Source: Galaxea fascicularis (Eukaryota; Cnidaria; Anthozoa; Scleractinia; Euphylliidae). Taken from it: a DNA stretch of 64,000 nt. The position numbers were made by a program, and so were the translations under genes. The notes below the pieces were generated by a model that saw only the letters and a list, made by a program, of their open reading frames with translations, ran no database searches and was not told where the DNA came from. The stretch covers positions 26,064,052 to 26,128,051 of the forward strand of contig OX419342.1 in assembly GCA_948470475.1 (NCBI GenBank). Direction: 5' to 3'. The stretch's first letter is position 1. Each line of letters starts with the position of its first letter. Positions 57,917-64,000 of this stretch are shown piece after piece.

Positions 57917-60900
57917 CTGAAATAAAAGCATTATAGTACACTCAACAAAATTAATCAATTCTGATTGGTCGAGAACATTACATTTAATCCCAAATAGTAC
58001 TCCGTTGGAGTACCTATTAAGTTTCCATGACAACGGCGCGTAAGTTCGTAATTTTGTTGAATGTAAGTGAATAATGCATATGAAAAAAATCATATGTAAA
58101 CTGCGGATATGAAATCAAATGAAGAATGATCGTCGCAGTTGTGATCGCAATTTTTACAATTGCGTAAAGAAGCCTGAAAATTCCTAAGATTTGTCCTAAA
58201 TGCTTTTCATGAATGATGTCGTCAAAAAACAAACCCAACTTCGGCGTCTCCTAACGACACTTTTCTCGAGAAATGATCGATTAGCAGTTACAAGCCAATC
58301 AAATTTTCTCTAAGTCTCACATATAAGTAATCGAAACCCCAAATGTGAATAATCGCATTCAGTTGGTAAATTAAATATAACAAATGTCGGAATCCCGCCA
58401 TTTTTAGTCCGTGCTGGCTTAAATCATACACCGAAAGAACCTGAATAGAATCGTAGGCCACGCAAATTCTGAAATTTTGAATTCCACGGGAACAGGTTGT
58501 TGAAAACGTGTGTGAATTTTTCCAAAGTTCTTTTTAATAAATTCTATATGTTTACAATTTTCTCCAGGGGAAAACGATAATCCTTCAGCAGATTTACATT
58601 TTACAACTCGGGAAGACTGGAACGCACGAAATACGCGTTGACGCCGTACAGCTCGAACGCAAAACAATATATGCCCTCATCTGGCTTTGAATTTAGGACG
58701 TCTTAAGACCTAGGTCACATTTGACCTCCTAAATATAGGAGGAAAATTAAGCCTTGTCTTAAAATACGAGGTCTTCGCGAATACACTTGATCTCCAAAGT
58801 TTGGAGGCTTTTGGGACTTTGGGATGCTTTCGTGAATACTGCCCCCGGACTTTACAGAGAGAGCCCGCTGCGAACAATGGTTTGTCACTTAAGTTCTGTG
58901 GATTCATTTTGTTAACTTTTAAACATGCCAAGAGTAACTTACCGATGTAAGGTTTCATCATACGGTGATACACGCGCCAGATCGTTGTCAAATCCATACC
59001 ACTGTCCAAAAATACTGCGCCAGCCACAGACTCAAAGATATCACCCAGGACCTTTGGGGCTTCGAATCCTTCCTCATCTTGTTCAGACACAATAATAAAC
59101 GGATCTGCAGCGACCTACAGAGCAGAAACAAGTCACGAGGGCGTGTTTTAATGGTCACACTGTATGTTTCTGTTTAGCCTACCTATTAGCAGAATGGATT
59201 GGAGAGCATATGATCCTTTGGGCCCTTGGGATTGGGGAGAAGTGAAGATGCCACGAATCGGGGGACAGGTCACTGACTTGCTCGATCATTTTCAATTTGA
59301 CAAGAGACAAGAATATTGTATTTGCGGTCTTCTCGTGGCTACGCTTTGCTGAAAGCGAGAAGTGATGCGTTATTGAACTCTTGACTGCTTTACGCCAAAA
59401 TATGATAAGTTCTCTGTTATAGCTCGCATTCGCCCTCGTCCTGACCGAGTAATTTATGTGTGAATGTGAATTGGCAATTCAGTCTTATCTAATATTCGTC
59501 TAGTATAATTTGCTGCCTTCTTCTTGGCCCATGTAACGAACTAAGTTGAGGAGAGTATTTTGATGCTGTCTCAGCCCCGCTTTTCCCTCTTAGAACCAGG
59601 CGCCACCCGGCCGTTCGATTATTGTTAAGGAGTATTTGAAAATCACATATGAGGGATGACAAAGGGCTGTCATTCAACTATGAAGCAGCTGCTAGCGACA
59701 TTAATTAAAGTTATCACCCGTAACATAAATTAAGCAAGTGTAATGTGTCGTGACACTGATCGACATGTACACCCGTAACATGGATTGAACTCAGACTTAA
59801 CAGGTGTTACATCTATTTACATGCATTTATCCATCGTCTGTGGTTAATATGCGACAAACCAGCAGAATAACCAGCTCCAACTGGGCTTGTTGGCTCGCCA
59901 GGTAGACACTACAACGGCATTTCGGATGCCTCGGATTCAAACCCTGTCCAAGCCAAAATTCTTTTCCAGGCTCTGTTCCGCAACTGCTAAAAACGCCAGC
60001 ACAACTGCGACGATCTCTCACTTCTTTAATTCTTTAATCCGCAGTTTTAATATGTGATTTCTTACATTCAAATATTTTAAACTATTATTCTTGGATTTAT
60101 TAAAAACCAACCAAATGACCAGCTCCCAACTGCTTTGTTAGCTCAGTTGGTAGAGCACTTCACAGTTATCGCAGAGGTCATAGGGAATCCCGTCCAAACT
60201 GAACATTTTTCAGGCTTTCTTTTGCGTCAGACGCTGACTGAAAATGAGAGGGGGGCATAAAATGTTGAAGACCGTTGGACAAGTTGCTCATTTGTACTCT
60301 TAAGTCATAAAAGTAGGTACAGTCAAGATAATTCAAGCATTGCTCAGGGGTTTCAATAAAATTTGAAGTAGGCAGCTGGTTAGAGAAGAGTAACCGACTT
60401 TACTTTAATTTAATTTCAAAGAACCTTTCTTTAATTACTTAAATTATTTAAATTTAGGGGAAAAAGTAGCCGACGTCTCTAAGTGAAGTAGCCAACGCTT
60501 TTCGTCGGCCGTCGGTGCTTATTGAAAGCACTGATTGCTTCATTCAAGTAAAATTATCACCAGGTGTGGGAAGAACACAAATGTTCTACCTACCGGATTT
60601 TGTCTCCTCTCTTCAGTCTCATCTTCCACTTTGGTGATAAAATTTTCGATTGTTTTGAACCACTGCGGGGACATCTGCTTCAGATACTTATTATACTCGT
60701 ATTTGACAGCAATGGTTGCAAAGATGTTGTTATTAACCAAGGCCTGGCGGATGTCTGTCAGCTCACCAGGGGACAATTTGTCGTGACGGAAGTACAAGTG
60801 TTGCGTGACGAGGAAGTCTAATATAGCGTCTCCAAGGAATTCTAATCTCTGATAACATGGCGTGACGCGATTGGCGTGGTACGAGGCGTGTGTGAGGGCC

Positions 60901-61813
60901 TCTAGAAGATACAGCTTTGAACGAAAAGTATAGCCAATGGACTTTCTTTCAAAGTTCTCCAAACCAGAAACCATGCGTGAGATCATATCGTCACTGACGC
61001 GAGCTGGAGTTACATCTGATCCACAGGACCAAAATCTCGCGTAACAACCTGCCTCGCAATTCTCGGACCTGCTGACGCCGTCATCGTAATTTTCAGGAAG
61101 AACTTTAAGACCAAGAAACTTCATGAAGCGCAGCGCGCCAAGATACCCACATGAGATCAGATAAGCTCCAATGAGGGCCTCAATGCTGTCAGCTACGGAC
61201 TTGTCTGCTATTACCTGGGTGTTGTACTTGGCTGCTTTAACACCAGCTCCCACAGATCCATCACCACCAGCAACATCGACTTCCATTTGCCCATCTACAG
61301 CACCGGAAGTATCGCTGTCGATTTCCATGGGTTCGTCAACTGAGCCGGGGATGGTTTTCGGGATCTGCCATCCCGTGGGACACCAGTTGTCACGAGCGAG
61401 TTGGGTGCACTGCTGATATCCCGCTAAGGATTTCTTGACGGCTGATCGGAACAGCGCCAGATTGCTGATCTGGTTTTTCCTCCTCCGGGTCAGTTTCCCC
61501 TCGTCTTTGTCTTGGTACGTCCAGAAAAGGTGTAGCGACACCGCCAGTTTCAAGAACGCATCGCCAAGCATCTCGAGCCTCTCCAAATCGAATGCGTCTC
61601 CACTGTGAGTTGTGGTCAGTGCCTCAAGTACAAGAGCCGAGTCGGGATGATCAGGCTCATGGCTGTCACAAAACAGAGACTTCAGATCTGAGATCAGCTC
61701 AGCAGACCCGTTCAGATCGTCATCGTCATCGTCATCGTCATCATCATCGTCATCGCCTTCGTCGTCGTCGTCGTCGTCCTCGTCATCATCATCATCATCA
61801 TCATAGTCATCAC

Positions 61814-61848
<35 letters not shown>

Positions 61849-63580
61849 CCTATAGACATGTTTGCAGTACCACTGCTTTCATCAAAGCGGAATAATTTTT
61901 TTTCATTACAACCCTCAGCATCAATGGGAGGTAGTTTGGATTCATCCGTGTCATCACGCGCTCCTGCGATCATACATTTGACGTCATCAACAAGCAAAAG
62001 AGTGTTCACACGATAAAGAATAGATGGCAGCATTAAGGCCACACTGAGAAGAGACGCACGGATAGGCATCACTTCACACAACTCTGGAATAAGGCAAATT
62101 ACACGATGCTTAATCTTGGACGTCTGTTTTCTGTCCGATAAAAAATTTACCCTGCTAGAAATGTCTTTTACTTCAACGAGAGGTTGATCCTTGATTGCAA
62201 TGCGTTCGCCATAGCGCTGCTGGAAGTAACGTTCGTAAGTTTCTCCTTTGGATCTATCCGGAAAGGGAGACAATGGAGAGAGATCATGCCGCACATTCAA
62301 AACAGCAAACCTCTGCCTCCTCTGCTGGGGATCCCCGTAATTCTTCGTGACCACCATGTCCTTGCCAATCATCAAATTTCCGGAAGATTGACTGCACAAA
62401 CGCGATTGGGAATCTTGTAATAATGCTTCTTCCATACGTTCATAGTCCAAATCACGCCCACTATTCTTCACCAGAACAATAAAGTAACCATCAGCGTTAC
62501 CACCTTCTCGTTTGGCTTTTAATTCCACTGTTTTGTAGAGCACGTGGGTGAACAAAAAGGAGTGGAATTTCTGAACCATTTCCATGTGGTTTTCAGTGAG
62601 CTTTGCAGGCAACAGGGACTTTGGCTGACTCAGACAGACTGTTACTTCTCCATAATCAGGATACAGCTTGAATGATCGTATCTGCAGATTGAAAGAAAGT
62701 CACCCATTAGGCGTTCTGACAGAGACTTCAAATCAAGTTAGAAATGTGCAGCATAATAACAGATCATCAGAGTTCTGTTTGGTATCTTTTATTCGAGTGG
62801 TGACACTCAAGGACGTTAACTACAGACTTGAATTCAGTATCGCAGTGGTCACAGTTTAAGGCTGCAGTAGAAGATCAGTGCTCCACCTTAACAGTGGTCC
62901 ACTAGGCCAGGACTGGTAGTAATTTGGTTTGGGCCAGTAAAATTGAGAACCACTAGCCACTGGGATACTTGTAATAGAAGAGGTTGCGGAGGTAGTAGTA
63001 ATAAAGAGAAATTAAACCAGTTCCGAGTTCAGTTGATTCCAAAACAGAAATGAAAAGAAATTCTCTGATACAAGCTAGACAATCGCAATATTGGTCCCTA
63101 GAGGAGATCGATGCTTGGCCACCAAATGACACCATTTTAAAGATTTGACCTGTATATTTTAGACTCCACTAGCCCGTGGACTAGTTTGCTAAAACGGTAA
63201 GGTCGAGCACTGAAAGTTAGAACTGCTTTGTACAAAAGAATGAACAGCGTAGCGGGGAAGTTCTTTACTTGTGATCAGTCCCTCATCTGGGGAAGGAGAG
63301 CCGTTATTGCTCCCCCCGCCCCTCCCTAATCCCTTGCCTTTCTCTCACACCACACCTAATCACAGTGGGGGGGGGGGGGGGGGAGAGATAATATCATACT
63401 AACCGCTTGAAGTGGAGAATTTGTTAACAAGCCAAACATGCTGCAGCCGCCGTCTGTGAAGCATGGTTTGCTCACACCAAGTTGTTCCTGGTTGGTTAGT
63501 TTTGTGATACGTATCCTGATAACCGTGAGATACTGGGGCTGTTTGCCTTGAACCAAGCTGTCGACGAATATCTTAGGGAC
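57557..63580 (-). CDS. DICER1-like: Dicer endoribonuclease, C-terminal 895 residues (5' part outside window)
   Basis: Exons on the minus strand in gene order: 63580-63404, 62681-60594, 59114-58943, 57916-57844, 57734-57557, all with AG/GT borders and consistent phases, ending in TGA. Dicer cuts long dsRNA and pre-miRNA hairpins into small RNAs in the cytoplasm. Domains by residue of this fragment: platform-like start (1-165), PAZ (about 165-245), connector helix with LPSILYR (about 277), an Asp-rich linker (about 338-381), RNase IIIa with ERLEMLGDAF (426) and DKSVADSIEALIG (552), RNase IIIb with QRLEFLGDAILD (670) and GDIFESVAGAVFLDSG (780), and a dsRNA-binding domain (about 818-890). Both RNase III centres keep the acidic residues expected for catalysis. 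The DExD helicase and DUF283 half must lie beyond 64000. Which cnidarian Dicer paralogue this is cannot be told from the sequence alone. Confidence 0.95.
57928..58047 (-). repeat. Dispersed repeat, copy 2, next to a Dicer splice acceptor
   Basis: Minus strand matches 26290-26412 almost throughout (GGAGTACTATTTGGGATTAA, TCTCGACCAATCAGAATT, TTGAGTGTACTATAATGC). It ends about 11 bases before the AG of the acceptor at 57917, so its TACTATAAT lies where a branch point is expected. Confidence 0.7.
59870..60050 (+). repeat. tRNA-derived SINE, copy 1 (decayed), Dicer intron
   Basis: ACCAGCTCCAACTG precedes a tRNA-like head (TTGGCTCGCCAGGTAGACAC; CGGATTCAAACCCTGTCCAAG, a B-box-like block) followed by a TTCCAGGCT-type body. 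Opposite in orientation to Dicer. It is too altered to be a working tRNA. Confidence 0.6.
60116..60240 (+). repeat. tRNA-derived SINE, copy 2, Dicer intron
   Basis: ACCAGCTCCCAACTG then a clean A-box (TTAGCTCAGTTGGTAGAGCAC) and a weak B-box (GGGAATCCCGTCC), then TTTTTCAGGCTTTCTTTT. It shares the pre-A-box leader with copy 1. The 3' tRNA half does not fold, so it is a SINE, not a tRNA gene. Confidence 0.65.
60594..62681 (-). CDS. DICER1-like: Dicer large exon: PAZ, connector, acidic linker, RNase IIIa and most of RNase IIIb
   Basis: A single 2088-base exon (696 codons, phase 0 at both ends) carries most of the catalytic half. Acceptor: CAATCTGCAG/ATACGA; donor: AATCCG/GTAGGT. It starts in the platform (KLYPDYGEVTV), runs through PAZ (NYGDPQQRRQRF, YFQQRYG, SSRVNFL) and the connector (IPELCEV, LPSILYRVN), then the Asp run, RNase IIIa, a linker and the first RNase IIIb motif with EALTHASYHAN. 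So long a fused exon in an intron-rich genome is notable. Compared with vertebrate Dicer as I remember it, the insert between the two halves of RNase IIIa is short. Confidence 0.95.
61715..61850 (-). repeat. GAT/GAC trinucleotide run encoding the Dicer acidic linker
   Basis: About 44 codons almost entirely Asp, with a few Glu, Gly and one Tyr, read in frame inside Dicer between the connector helix and RNase IIIa. Codons are mixed GAT/GAC with some GAG/GAA/GGC, so this is an imperfect microsatellite kept in frame. Such tracts expand and contract easily. Confidence 0.95.
63367..63383 (+). repeat. G17 homopolymer just inside a Dicer intron
   Basis: Seventeen G on the plus strand, read as C17 in the Dicer transcript about 20 bases after the exon donor at 63403. 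Sequencing length here is likely unreliable. Confidence 0.95.
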
Positions 63581-64000
63581 CTGGGCCACAATACAGCAAA
63601 ACACTCACGGGTTAGTTCAGTGAAGTTGTGACCGCTCCAAAAACATTCGAGAAACCTTTTCGGACCCGAAAAACCATTTCTAAAACTGCGATCTGCTTAT
63701 TCTAAAAAGCTAGTCATTTACTATGATTTCAAGATACGAAAGGGCGAATTTGTTGCAAAGTTTCATGCCTGAAAACGTCCTCGTTTTTAAGATACGAATG
63801 AAATTATGGCACCCGAAATGCGCCCGAAACGTTTCGGGAGCTTCGAGAACCGGACCCCAGGAGTGAAGAGGAATGGGGTGAGGAGAACAACGAAAGTGTT
63901 TGTACATGCAGAGAATTAATGAAATAATGGCCTTGTTGTCTCGGGAATAATGGTATAATGATATTTTACTTGGAATAATCAGTGACGGCAATGCAAACCG
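63581..64000 (-). other. Probable Dicer intron, runs off the window
   Basis: The acceptor TATTGTGGCCCAG ends at 63581 and no further Dicer exon is visible up to the edge. The next upstream exon should encode the remainder of the platform or the region after the helicase. Confidence 0.6.

Noticed and set aside
60123..60200. tRNA gene
   Set aside because: A clean A-box is followed by a degenerate B-box and no acceptor-stem pairing; the sequence continues as a SINE body.
61592..61855. Plus-strand His-rich open frame
   Set aside because: It is the complement of the Dicer poly-Asp repeat, not a gene.
63812..63835. CCCGAAACGTTTCGGG palindrome
   Set aside because: A simple palindrome without hammerhead boxes or repeated flanks.
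63710..63991. Additional Dicer exon near the right edge
   Set aside because: The open frame has no Dicer-like motif and no donor in the right place.
1..64000. CRISPR arrays, operons or bacterial regulatory sites
   Set aside because: Spliced metazoan genes and eukaryotic transposons throughout; no spaced direct repeats of CRISPR type.

Overview
The window is eukaryotic nuclear DNA. It is AT-rich, has spliced genes with GT-AG introns, and is crowded with short transposable elements. Both recognisable genes are metazoan. Two fragments of Penelope-like retroelements carry hammerhead ribozymes, and the many small inverted-repeat elements resemble those I know from stony corals and other anthozoans. 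My best guess is an anthozoan cnidarian, probably a coral; this is inference from gene and repeat style, not from a database search.

Layout: 1-38 kb holds no gene I can name. It contains a broken LINE (17.4-19.4 kb) that has itself been hit by a palindromic insertion, a hAT-like element with a perfect 8-bp target duplication (21.6-22.3 kb), several palindromic elements, a 5'-truncated Penelope-like element with its ribozyme (27.7-29.3 kb), a second and different ribozyme motif (29.65 kb), three local duplications and an AAT microsatellite. A few open exon-like stretches there sit behind plausible splice acceptors but are unassigned.

38.6-55.1 kb (+ strand) is one complete 19-exon gene of 910 codons. 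It encodes an F-box protein with a seven-bladed WD40 propeller, closest to FBXW10/CDRT1 and probably a substrate receptor of an SCF ubiquitin ligase. Its introns carry at least eight small inverted-repeat elements, and its promoter side is overlaid by another.

55.8-57.1 kb (- strand) is a second Penelope-like fragment with an open RT-palm to GIY-YIG reading frame and a well-formed hammerhead ribozyme.

57.6-63.6 kb (- strand) is the 3' part of a Dicer gene: platform, PAZ, connector helix, a remarkable poly-aspartate linker, RNase IIIa, RNase IIIb and a C-terminal dsRNA-binding domain. The helicase half lies beyond the right edge of the window. The F-box gene and Dicer are convergent, with the Penelope fragment between their 3' ends. 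I see no operon-like or co-regulated logic between the two genes.
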